From contig JAVBXK010000024.1 of NCBI GenBank assembly GCA_030824555.1, forward strand, positions 1 to 50,381: DNA of 50,381 nucleotides, given 5' to 3'. The position numbers and the translations under genes were made by a program. Positions 16,534-23,892 of the stretch are shown here, in pieces (within the stretch, counting starts at the first letter, position 1; every line of letters begins with the position of its first letter). The notes under the pieces are model-generated. The model had not been told where the DNA came from and did no database searches. It saw only the letters and a program-made list of their open reading frames with translations. This DNA is from a bacterium. Its GTDB lineage: Bacteria; Pseudomonadota; Gammaproteobacteria; Burkholderiales; Burkholderiaceae_C.

Positions 16534-17324
16534 CACGGGACACCACTGACCCACAACTGCCTGGCCAAGCGGCCTGGGTGGCCGTCATCGGCATGAGCAT
16601 GCTGGCCATGCTGCTGTTTGCGTCCCTGCTGGTGTCCCTGCGCCTTGAAAAAGCCCTCACCGAGCTGCTGGAGGACCGGGCCGAACTCATGGCACGCCAG
16701 TTGGCTGGGGCCATTGAAGGCGGGTTGCGTTTCGGTGTGCCGTTGGCCGATCAGGCCGAAACACCGCGCAAGATGGCCGCGCTGTCAGAGCTGGACCCGG
16801 AACTGCGGGCACTGGCCTTGTTTGACGACAAGGCCGGGGTGGTCTTTCACCAATCGGCCACCGGCAACAAAGAAGCACCCGACACGCGCACCATCCAGCG
16901 CTTGCTGCAGCTCAAAGGTTTGGCCACCACAGAGGCCCACAAGAAGGTGTGGACCGACGCCCTGGGTATCCAGGTGCTGATGCAGGTGCGCGATGCCACC
17001 GGTGCCGTCTCGGGTGCTGTCTGGGCCGTGTATTCGGCACAGGCACCCCAAGCGGCGTATGCCGACAGCCTTCGCCAGCTGGGCTTCTGGGCTGTCGTGC
17101 TGGGCACGGCCGTCACGGCCCTGGCGGCAGCGGTGCTCGGTGCCATGGGCCGACGCAGCCTGCGCGCGCTCGACAACCTGCAAAATGCCGGGGCAGACCC
17201 CATGCCACCATGGCCTGTGTTGCCCGTGCCCCAGGCACTGACCGCACTGACGCAACTGGAACGTGAACTGGAAGGTGAAATGTCCGCACTGGGTCAAACC
17301 CCGAACGGGAAGGAGGCCGCATGA
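16530..17324 (+). CDS. membrane sensor protein without output domain (sensor P2)
   Basis: Protein of 264 residues with the same plan as the protein at 12726: helix at about 14-36, periplasmic region, second helix at about 185-207, short charged tail and no enzymatic domain. The shared sensor motif is IEGGLRFGVPLADQAE (about 62-77), followed by LRALALFDDKAGVVFHQ (about 92-108). ATG 16530 overlaps the phosphatase stop by four bases and its own stop overlaps the next start. Two outputless sensors flanking a dual-sensor phosphatase suggest a membrane complex in which sensor pairs control the phosphatase. That is inference. I do not know a named family for it. Confidence 0.8.
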   Translation: MTRDTTDPQLPGQAAWVAVIGMSMLAMLLFASLLVSLRLEKALTELLEDRAELMARQLAGAIEGGLRFGVPLADQAETPRKMAALSELDPELRALALFDDKAGVVFHQSATGNKEAPDTRTIQRLLQLKGLATTEAHKKVWTDALGIQVLMQVRDATGAVSGAVWAVYSAQAPQAAYADSLRQLGFWAVVLGTAVTALAAAVLGAMGRRSLRALDNLQNAGADPMPPWPVLPVPQALTALTQLERELEGEMSALGQTPNGKEAA

Positions 17325-19384
17325 CCACACGGTTTGCCCCCTTGCCCTGGATGGCCGCCCTGGCTGCGCTGGTGCTGAGTTCGGTGCTGACACTGGCCTG
17401 GCTGGCACGCGACCTGGGTGCCGAGCGGGTGATCCACACCCTGAACGGCAACACCACGGCCATCGGCACGGCACTGCGCATCCAGTTTGAACGCGCGGTG
17501 GCTGTGGGCATGCCCATCGAAGAGCTGGTGGGCGTGGAGCCCTTGTTCGCCGAGCACCTGCGGCGACACCGCGAGGTGTCGTTTTTTGCCCTGCTGGACG
17601 CCCGGCAGACCACACGCGTGTTCAGCGCCAGCCCCACGCTGCGCGAACCGGACGTGGCACGGGCACACCAGCATGTGCGCGCGGCCGCAAACGGTGACAA
17701 CTTGGCGGGGTCGGGGTTCAGAACCGTGCGCACCCCCATAGAGGCAGCCGACGGATCAGACACAGCAGGCTGGCTGCTGACTGGCTACCCGGTCAACTAC
17801 ATCGACAGCCAAGTCAACGCCGTGGTCACCGACTTGCTGGTTGCGGTGCTGATTGCCATCATCCTGACCCTGGAAATGGTCCGGTTTGCTGGAAGCTGGC
17901 GGAGCTGGCGCCTGCTGTTCCAGTTCGGCACTTTTTTGCAGAGCGTTCAGAACGGGCAGTTGTCGGTTCGCAGCCCCTTGACAGCGGCTGACCGCTGGAG
18001 CCAGTTGGGCCAGGACATGAACCACCGGATCGACCGGCTGACACGCAAACTGACGGCGTTGCTGTCCGACGCACCACCCGCCCAAGGCACGGGCAACACC
18101 TGGCACCACCGCTTGCGGCAATGGGGGGCACAGCATGGGTTGCTGGCAGACCCACGGCCCTGGCTGGGCACCCAAAGCGTGTCGCAGTTGCGCATGGTCG
18201 TGTTCCTGGTGGCCTTGTCCGACGAACTGGTGCGGCCATTCATGGCGGTTCACGCCTCGCAGCTGAATGGGCCGCTGGCGTTGTCCCCCGAAGCCCTGGC
18301 GGGCATACCCCTGACCACCTTTTTGCTGACGTGGGCACTGTCACAACCGTTCGGGGCCGAGCTGTTGCGGCGCCATGGCTCGCGCACCTGCCTGATGGGG
18401 GCCACCGCAGCGGTAGGCGTGCCGATGCTGGCCACCGCATTGACCACCGATTGGCTGATGCTCACGGCCTTGCGTGGCTTGACTGGCGCTGGCTTTGGTT
18501 TTGTGCTGATATTTGCCCAGACCCTGATGCTGCGGCTGGGCCGGGAATCGGGCCGCGCAGGGGCCATTGCTGAATTTGTGGGTGCGGTGGTGGCGGCCGG
18601 CATCTGCGGCCCCGTGATCGGCGGACTGATGACCGTGAAACTGGGCACACCCGTGACGCTGGTGGCATCGGGCGTGTGCGCGCTGGCAGCCCTGGCGCTG
18701 GCAAGCCGACAGGCCGCCATACCGCCCCCTGAATCAGCCAGCCAGCCCATGTCATGGGCCAACCTGGCGGCGCTGGTGCGCCACCGCCGCTTGCGCACGC
18801 TGCTGTTGTGCTCGGCCATCCCCGGCAAGCTCGCGGCCACTGCAGTCTTGCTGCTGGTGGTGCCACTGGCTGTGGCCGACATGGATGAATCGGCCTCGCT
18901 GACCGGGCGGCTGCTGTTGCTGTACTTCCTGGCCTTTCTGCTGGTGGCCAGGTGGGCGGGCCGCCTGTCAGACCGGCACCGGGCGCGCAAGCCATTCGTG
19001 GTCGCGGGCGGGCTGGTGTCTGCTTTGGGGTGCAGTGCCGGTTTTGCCTTGGATGGAGTGTGGGGCCTGGTGGCGCTGTCGTTCCTGCTGGGGTTGGGCC
19101 AGGCCTGGTTGTCCAGCCCGCAAATCGTGTGGGCCACGCAAATGGCCGACCAGGGCCACGGCACCACCGACAGCGAGCTGATTCTGGGCATCTACCGCCT
19201 GGTGGAACGGTTTGGCGGGGCCCTGGGGCCCTTGCTGGTGGCCAGCCTGGTGTCCACCCAAGGCCTGAAGGCATCGCTTGCGGTGCTGGCGGCCGGTCTG
19301 GTGCTGGGCAGTATCGTCACTTGGCTGGGCCTGGCCGAGGCCACGCCAGACAGCCGCCGACACACACCAGAAAGCAGGCCATGA
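17321..19384 (+). CDS. periplasmic sensor fused to an MFS transporter
   Basis: Protein of 687 residues. Residues 1-190 form a sensor unit: helix at about 10-29, then a periplasmic region with FERAVAVGMPIEELVGVEP (about 56-74) and a second helix at about 168-188. A HAMP-like linker follows. From about 287 to 677 it is a major facilitator transporter with many hydrophobic helices. An MFS loop motif GRLSDRHRARK lies near residue 546. The ligand sensed in the periplasm may gate transport, or the transporter may act as the input or output of the signalling unit. ATG 17321 overlaps the previous stop, and the stop overlaps the next start. I am not aware of this fusion as a described architecture. 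The sequence stays open throughout, so it is not a fusion of two broken genes. Confidence 0.85.
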   Translation: MTTRFAPLPWMAALAALVLSSVLTLAWLARDLGAERVIHTLNGNTTAIGTALRIQFERAVAVGMPIEELVGVEPLFAEHLRRHREVSFFALLDARQTTRVFSASPTLREPDVARAHQHVRAAANGDNLAGSGFRTVRTPIEAADGSDTAGWLLTGYPVNYIDSQVNAVVTDLLVAVLIAIILTLEMVRFAGSWRSWRLLFQFGTFLQSVQNGQLSVRSPLTAADRWSQLGQDMNHRIDRLTRKLTALLSDAPPAQGTGNTWHHRLRQWGAQHGLLADPRPWLGTQSVSQLRMVVFLVALSDELVRPFMAVHASQLNGPLALSPEALAGIPLTTFLLTWALSQPFGAELLRRHGSRTCLMGATAAVGVPMLATALTTDWLMLTALRGLTGAGFGFVLIFAQTLMLRLGRESGRAGAIAEFVGAVVAAGICGPVIGGLMTVKLGTPVTLVASGVCALAALALASRQAAIPPPESASQPMSWANLAALVRHRRLRTLLLCSAIPGKLAATAVLLLVVPLAVADMDESASLTGRLLLLYFLAFLLVARWAGRLSDRHRARKPFVVAGGLVSALGCSAGFALDGVWGLVALSFLLGLGQAWLSSPQIVWATQMADQGHGTTDSELILGIYRLVERFGGALGPLLVASLVSTQGLKASLAVLAAGLVLGSIVTWLGLAEATPDSRRHTPESRP

Positions 19385-20364
19385 GTACAACCGTCGTGGT
19401 CACGCCGCCTGAACTGCCTCCGCTGCGGTTGCCAAGGGCACTGGCCCACCTGACAGGCCATTTGCTGACCCCAGCTGATGCAGATGCCGTGCTGACCCTG
19501 CGTCGCACCGTGCTGTCCACCATGCCTGCCGCGCTGCGGGTGGCCGACCCGGTTCGTGCGTTCGCCCCTGAAGTTGAACAGGCCTGGGTAGCCAAACACC
19601 TTGGGCCCCGTGCCAGCACGCTGGCACTGTTTGACGGCCAGACGCTGATCGCCTTCGCCTGCCTGCTACTGGCCGATGCACAAGACCCCGAAGACCCGGG
19701 GCACCTGCTGAAACTGTCCGACCCAGACTGGCAGCGCGGTGCCCACATGGCCGCCTGCATGGTGAACGAGGACTACCGCGGACTGCACCTGCAAACCAAG
19801 TTGCTGAACTGGCGCCGCTCATTGGCCGAGAGCCACCACCGCACGCTGCTGATGGGCATGACCGCATGCGGCAACACCTATTCGCGCCGCAACATGATGG
19901 GCTGTGGGCTGGGCATCCAGTGGGTAGGTGAGTGGCGCCCGGACAGCTGGTGGCACATCCTGACCATGGATTTGAAACCAGGGGCCTGGGTACCCGACGA
20001 CACCCGGCATGAATGGGTGGAGGTGAGCAACCTGGCCCGACAACGTGAATTGACAGCTGATGGGTACGTGGGTGTGGCCGAAACGGCCCTGTACAGCATG
20101 GAGCGCCGCAAAGAATCGCGGCTGCAATTTGTGCACCGGATACCCTTGTCGCCGCAAGGCAACCTGCCTGGCCAGGTGACTGACCAGTCGTTTGCCGGGC
20201 TGCCCCAAGAACGACTGCCCCCCCCCGGTGGGCCTGGCACAGCCAGGGTTGGGGGCACTGTCACGTCGTTCGCCGGGCCGCCCCAAGAACGACTGCACCC
20301 CCTCGGGGGGCCTGGCGGAGCCAGGGTTGGGGGCACTGATTTCTCAACGGAGCGTGTGGAATGA
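19381..20364 (+). CDS. GNAT-like N-acyltransferase with repeat-derived C-terminus
   Basis: Protein of 327 residues; ATG 19381 overlaps the transporter stop. Residues about 30-210 resemble the GNAT acyl-CoA-dependent transferase fold. VNEDYRGLHLQTKLL (about 125-139) stands in for motif A with a degenerate acyl-CoA pyrophosphate loop, and NTYSRRNMMGCGL sits where motif B is expected. The substrate is unknown. The last 55 or so residues are different in kind. They contain two copies of AGxPQERLxPxGGPGxARVGGT, encoded by two tandem copies of a palindromic DNA repeat (20187-20338). The ancestral stop was therefore probably lost when the repeats entered. The binding-protein gene starts within its stop codon. 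Confidence 0.78.
   Translation: MSTTVVVTPPELPPLRLPRALAHLTGHLLTPADADAVLTLRRTVLSTMPAALRVADPVRAFAPEVEQAWVAKHLGPRASTLALFDGQTLIAFACLLLADAQDPEDPGHLLKLSDPDWQRGAHMAACMVNEDYRGLHLQTKLLNWRRSLAESHHRTLLMGMTACGNTYSRRNMMGCGLGIQWVGEWRPDSWWHILTMDLKPGAWVPDDTRHEWVEVSNLARQRELTADGYVGVAETALYSMERRKESRLQFVHRIPLSPQGNLPGQVTDQSFAGLPQERLPPPGGPGTARVGGTVTSFAGPPQERLHPLGGPGGARVGGTDFSTERVE
20187..20260 (+). repeat. palindromic dispersed repeat, tandem copy 1
   Basis: A 74-base unit beginning GTCGTTTGCCGGGC and ending GGTTGGGGGCACTG, with internal stems such as CCTGGC/GCCAGG. It recurs at 20265-20338 after a four-base spacer, with few differences. It lies inside the 3' end of the GNAT gene and stays in frame. Confidence 0.9.
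20265..20338 (+). repeat. palindromic dispersed repeat, tandem copy 2
   Basis: Second copy, beginning GTCGTTCGCCGGGC and ending with the same GGTTGGGGGCACTG. Stems CCCCCTCGGGGGG and CCTGGCGGAGCCAGG are perfect or nearly so here. I associate this sequence type with intergenic regions in Comamonadaceae genomes; that is recalled rather than searched. Confidence 0.9.
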
Positions 20365-21395
20365 ACAAATGGTGGTGGTTGCCGATCCTGAGCCTGCTGA
20401 TGCACGGTGCCATGGCCGAACCGCACGTGGTGCTGGTCACGCCACGTGGCGAAACGGTGATGGAGCGCGTGTTCATGGACGAACTCAAGCGGCGGGTGGG
20501 GCCGGTGCGGTTCACCTTGATCAAACCCGATGCAGCCCAGCCCGCCAGCATGGCGGGCTTGCCCGACCAGGTCCGCAAGGCCAAGCCCGACCTCATCTAC
20601 ACCTGGGGCACGCCCACCACTGTGGCCGTGGCGGGGCCACACGATGCCCCCCGCATCGCCGACATCCCCATTGTGTTCACGGTGGTGGCTGACCCTTTGC
20701 GCGCCAAACTGGTGACCAACCTGAAACAACCTGGCCGCAACGTCACCGGCACATCGCACCTGGCACCGTTGGCCGTGCAGCTGGAAGCCATGCGCAGTTA
20801 CCGCCCGTTCGAGACATTGGGCGTGGTGTACAACCCCAAGGAGGCCAACACCAAGTTCATGCTGGAAGACCTGACCGCAGAGGCCGCCGCACTCAAGCTG
20901 ACCTTGCTGGTGGAGTCAGTCGGGCTGAACGCCGCAGGCGAACCAGACCCCGCCACGCTGGCACCTCAGATTCAGCGCCTGAAAGACAGGGGTGCCCAGT
21001 GGTTGTACCTGGGACCGGACACCTTTGTGGCCTTCACCCACCGCCAGCTCACCACCGAAGCCGCCGTGCGGGCCGGGCTGCCCGCGTTCTCGGCCAACGA
21101 ATCGGCCATACGCGACGCGCACTCGTTGTTCGGGCTGTTTTCGCCCGTCGAGAACATGGCCCGGTTCGTCGCCTACAAAGCGGCACAGATCCTCAAAGGC
21201 GAGAAAAAAGTGGCCGATGTGCCCATTGAAACCCTGCAGCGCTTTTCGGTGCTGGTGAACATGTGCGTGGCCAAAACGCTCAAGGCTTACCCACCGATGA
21301 CCTTGCTGAGCTATGCCGATGTCCGGCTGCCGACCGACCCCGACGCGCCAGCTGAAGCAGGCAAACCCCAAAAGGGCTGTACCCCGCTGCTGTGA
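20361..21395 (+). CDS. periplasmic substrate-binding protein, ABC_sub_bind (DUF534) type
   Basis: Protein of 344 residues with a signal peptide (about residues 1-19, ending GAMA before EPHVV). The rest fits the DUF534-type ABC substrate-binding family: AKPDLIYTWGTPTTVAV, IPIVFTVVADPLRAKLV and VTGTSHLAP, followed by LGVVYNPKEANTK, which match the family core. No permease or ATPase gene for it is present. Its ATG overlaps the GNAT stop, placing it in the signalling operon. The likely role is to bind a periplasmic ligand and present it to the neighbouring sensor domains, as binding proteins of this sort do for some two-component or cyclase sensors. That role is inferred from context. Confidence 0.88.
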   Translation: MNKWWWLPILSLLMHGAMAEPHVVLVTPRGETVMERVFMDELKRRVGPVRFTLIKPDAAQPASMAGLPDQVRKAKPDLIYTWGTPTTVAVAGPHDAPRIADIPIVFTVVADPLRAKLVTNLKQPGRNVTGTSHLAPLAVQLEAMRSYRPFETLGVVYNPKEANTKFMLEDLTAEAAALKLTLLVESVGLNAAGEPDPATLAPQIQRLKDRGAQWLYLGPDTFVAFTHRQLTTEAAVRAGLPAFSANESAIRDAHSLFGLFSPVENMARFVAYKAAQILKGEKKVADVPIETLQRFSVLVNMCVAKTLKAYPPMTLLSYADVRLPTDPDAPAEAGKPQKGCTPLL

Positions 21396-21414
21396 CGGTG
21401 GTGGGCGGTGTGAA

Positions 21415-22197
21415 TCAGGCCGCCGGAGGGGTGTCGCTCGCTTCTTCCACCTGAAACACCCGGTACACGTTCCTGCCCGCATGTTTGGCGAAGTACAGGG
21501 CAGCGTCGGCAAACTCGATGAGCTGATCGACCGTGGTGCCATGCGCCGGGAACATGGCAATGCCCACGCTGGCGCCAATGTGCGCCACACCGTCGCGCAA
21601 CGTGAAGGGTTGGTTCATGGTGTCCACGAAACGTTGGGCCAGGTCTTCGGCGGCCTGCTGACCGTCGATGTTGGGCAGCACGCATAAAAATTCATCGCCC
21701 CCCAGCCGGGCCAGCGTGTCGCTGTCGCGTATGCAGGCCAGCCCGCGTTGGGCCACTTGTTGCAGCAGCTCATCACCTGCGGGGTGGCCCAGGTTGTCGT
21801 TCACCCACTTGAACTTGTCCAGGTCCATGTACAGCACGGCCAGTTGCCCGTCGTTGCGCCGGGCATGCAACACGCCTTGGTGCAGCCGGTCACGCGCGAT
21901 GACGCGGTTGGGCAAGCTTGTCAACGGGTCGTAGTTGGCACGTTCCAGCTCGGCTTTCACGGCCAGCAGGTCCTTGATCGTGCACTCCAGCTCGTACTCC
22001 CGAGCCTCCAGTTTCACCACCATGCGGGCAAAGCTTTCAGCCAATGCCGTGACGATGGGTGATTGCGAATGCGCAGACGTCATTTCGAGCAATGGCTGAA
22101 CGGCCTGCAAATCGCCTTCGCTGGCGATGCGGTCAGCCACGTTCAACAGTTTTTGCAGAAATTCGTCTTGCTGGGATACAGGTGATGACACGTTCAT
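21415..22197 (-). CDS. diguanylate cyclase (GGDEF domain)
   Basis: Cytoplasmic protein of 260 residues that should make c-di-GMP from two GTP. The N-terminal 80 residues are helical and end in a coiled-coil-like stretch (LEAREYELECTIKDLLAVK) that probably mediates dimerisation. The cyclase domain starts at DPLTSLPNR (about 90-98) and has the intact active site GGDEF (166-170). An inhibitory-site motif RDSD lies five residues upstream (157-160). No receiver or PAS domain is recognised. It runs opposite to the signalling operon and converges on the binding-protein gene. It is divergent from the STAS gene, with about 105 bases between starts. Confidence 0.92.
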   Translation of the reverse strand: MNVSSPVSQQDEFLQKLLNVADRIASEGDLQAVQPLLEMTSAHSQSPIVTALAESFARMVVKLEAREYELECTIKDLLAVKAELERANYDPLTSLPNRVIARDRLHQGVLHARRNDGQLAVLYMDLDKFKWVNDNLGHPAGDELLQQVAQRGLACIRDSDTLARLGGDEFLCVLPNIDGQQAAEDLAQRFVDTMNQPFTLRDGVAHIGASVGIAMFPAHGTTVDQLIEFADAALYFAKHAGRNVYRVFQVEEASDTPPAA

Positions 22198-22302
22198 GCT
22201 TGATCTCCGACCGTTCGGGGGTTGTCCAAGGCACCATTAAACCGTGTAACAATGACTCGACACAATGCCCATCGCCCAGTCGTATATTGTTCAGGAGAGC
22301 AC

Positions 22303-22641
22303 ATGGAGGTTACCGTTGTCCAGTTGGAGCCCGTCACCGTCGTTGCGGTGCAAGGCAGTGTAGACAGCCTGACTGCCGAATCGTTGACCGTGGCGTTGTC
22401 CGAACACGTAAACGCTGGCCGGGTGAAGCTGGTGGCCGATTTTTCGGGCGTGCACTACACCAGCAGTGCCGGTTTGCGTTCGCTGCTCATGACACTGAAA
22501 GCCAGCCGCAAAGCCGGTGGCGATTTCCGTGTGGCCGCCGTTCAACCCAACGTGTTGAGCGTGTTGTCGATGTCGGGGTTCACCAACCTCATCAAGGTGT
22601 TCGACGACGTGCCCACGGCCGTCAGCAGCTACGCCAGCTGA
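22303..22641 (+). CDS. STAS-domain anti-anti-sigma factor
   Basis: Protein of 112 residues consisting of one STAS domain. The phosphorylation loop is DFSGVHYTSSAGLRSLL; Ser55 aligns with the serine that SpoIIAA and RsbV carry in DSSGL/DSTGL. It should be phosphorylated by the RsbW-type kinase at 12241 and dephosphorylated by the SpoIIE phosphatase at 13573. In the unphosphorylated form it would bind the kinase and free its target. Start ATG 22303 has a strong AGGAG site six bases upstream. The residue before the phospho-serine is Ser instead of the usual Asp. It lies outside the overlapping operon and so can be expressed separately. Confidence 0.92.
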   Translation: MEVTVVQLEPVTVVAVQGSVDSLTAESLTVALSEHVNAGRVKLVADFSGVHYTSSAGLRSLLMTLKASRKAGGDFRVAAVQPNVLSVLSMSGFTNLIKVFDDVPTAVSSYAS

Positions 22642-22644
22642 TCA

Positions 22645-22694
22645 GAAAAAATAGCTGCCACAGCTTGCCAAAAAAGCGGTAGAGCCTGTTTTTA
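22645..22694 (+). repeat. dispersed AT-rich repeat, copy C
   Basis: AAAAAATAGCTGCCACAGCTT, then AAAAAAGCGGTAGAGCCTGT and a T run. It shares ATAGCTGC, AAGCG and AGCCTGTTTTT blocks with the other copies. It fills the gap between the convergent STAS and dehydratase genes and reaches the dehydratase stop, so it may also serve as a terminator. Confidence 0.6.
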
Positions 22695-23705
22695 TTGTGT
22701 ATTTTTATCGTGAGCACTGAACGCTCGCGGGGAAACGCCGGGCCGCGCCCAAATGGCCTCATCGTGCTCGGGTGGGCTGGCGCACAGTGACAGGTCCGGG
22801 GGGGCACTCATGATGGTTTCGGCAGACGCCGTCACCCCCCCGCACACCACCACCAGCACCCGTCGGGCAGCTTGCAACGCGGGTGGCACGGCATCCAGCG
22901 CAGCCAGCGCCGCACCACAGGCCGGCTCGACGAGCACGCGGTGGTCGTCCAGAAATTGCCTGCAAGCGGCCAGTGCCTGTGCATCGGTCACCACCACCGG
23001 GTGCACCGCGTGCCGCTGGGTCCATTCGAAGGCCTGGGCACACACCTGACGTGCGCCCAGCGACGTGGCCACGCTGGTGATGGCTGGCAGCGTGATGCGT
23101 TCACCCGCCATGATTGATTGCGCCAGCGAATCGGCCCCATGGGTCTCGGCGGCCAGCACGGGTACGTGGCCCCAGCCGTTGCGGTGCAAGCCCTGCACCA
23201 CGCCACTGAGCAAACCACCGCCGCCCACCGACAGCAGCACCAGATCCGGGCTGAAACCTGCCTGCGCCAGCTCGTCCACCAGCGTGGCATGGCCTTCCCA
23301 CAGCAGCGGGTCGTCAAACGGGTGGATGAACGCATCGTCCGGCCCCAACATGCCTTGCGCCAGCTCGTTGGCCTCTTGCCACGACGCGCCGTGCACGGTC
23401 AATTGGGCGCCCTGCAAAGCGATCAGCTCGCGGGCGCGGGCCGACGTGGTTTCGGGCACCACCACGTCCACCGGTATACCCAGCATGCGCCCGGCATAGG
23501 CCACCGCGATGCCCGCGTTGCCGCCTGACGACGACACGAACCGCCGGGCACCCCGGCTGGCATGGGCTTCGCAAGCCAGCCCCACGCCGCGCAGCTTGAA
23601 TGAGCCTGGCGGCTGCAGGGCGTCCATCTTCAGCCACACCTCTCGGCCTGTGCGTGCAGACAATGCGCGTGAAGCGATGAGTGGGGTGGCGATGTGCAAG
23701 GGCAT
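22692..23705 (-). CDS. PLP-dependent serine/threonine dehydratase
   Basis: Protein of 337 residues of the fold-type II pyridoxal-phosphate family. It should deaminate L-serine and/or L-threonine to pyruvate or 2-oxobutyrate. The cofactor lysine is in PPGSFKLRG (Lys37). The phosphate- and substrate-binding loops SSGGNAG and VGGGGLLSG are intact, and a C-terminal VVCGGV segment closes the active site. There is no C-terminal ACT regulatory domain, so it resembles the short catabolic or mammalian-type serine dehydratases rather than biosynthetic IlvA. It is divergent from the HD-GYP gene, with 187 bases between starts. Confidence 0.88.
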   Translation of the reverse strand: MPLHIATPLIASRALSARTGREVWLKMDALQPPGSFKLRGVGLACEAHASRGARRFVSSSGGNAGIAVAYAGRMLGIPVDVVVPETTSARARELIALQGAQLTVHGASWQEANELAQGMLGPDDAFIHPFDDPLLWEGHATLVDELAQAGFSPDLVLLSVGGGGLLSGVVQGLHRNGWGHVPVLAAETHGADSLAQSIMAGERITLPAITSVATSLGARQVCAQAFEWTQRHAVHPVVVTDAQALAACRQFLDDHRVLVEPACGAALAALDAVPPALQAARRVLVVVCGGVTASAETIMSAPPDLSLCASPPEHDEAIWARPGVSPRAFSAHDKNTQ

Positions 23706-23892
23706 GGCAGGTAACGAAGGAACGGGCCATCCGGGCCATTCCCGGATCGATGGCGTTGCCGCCTTTCATGACCATGGTACCCCGGCCGTCAGGCGCGTGT
23801 TGAACTGGGGCTGTGGCGGGTGTTGGTACACGGTCACACGCAGAAGTGCACATGTCCGTTACCATGTTTGCAGCACACGCACACCCTTCAGC

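Noticed and set aside
18952-19380. Extended upstream start for the GNAT gene
   Set aside because: This part of the frame is out of phase inside the MFS gene. ATG 19381 overlaps the MFS stop like the other junctions in the operon.
20187-20338. CRISPR-like repeat pair
   Set aside because: Only two units with a four-base spacer, strongly palindromic and in a coding frame. No cas genes are nearby.
22257-22302. TATATT at 22283 as -10 box of the STAS gene
   Set aside because: The best upstream hexamer (TCGACA at 22257) has a 20-base spacer; too weak to annotate as a promoter.
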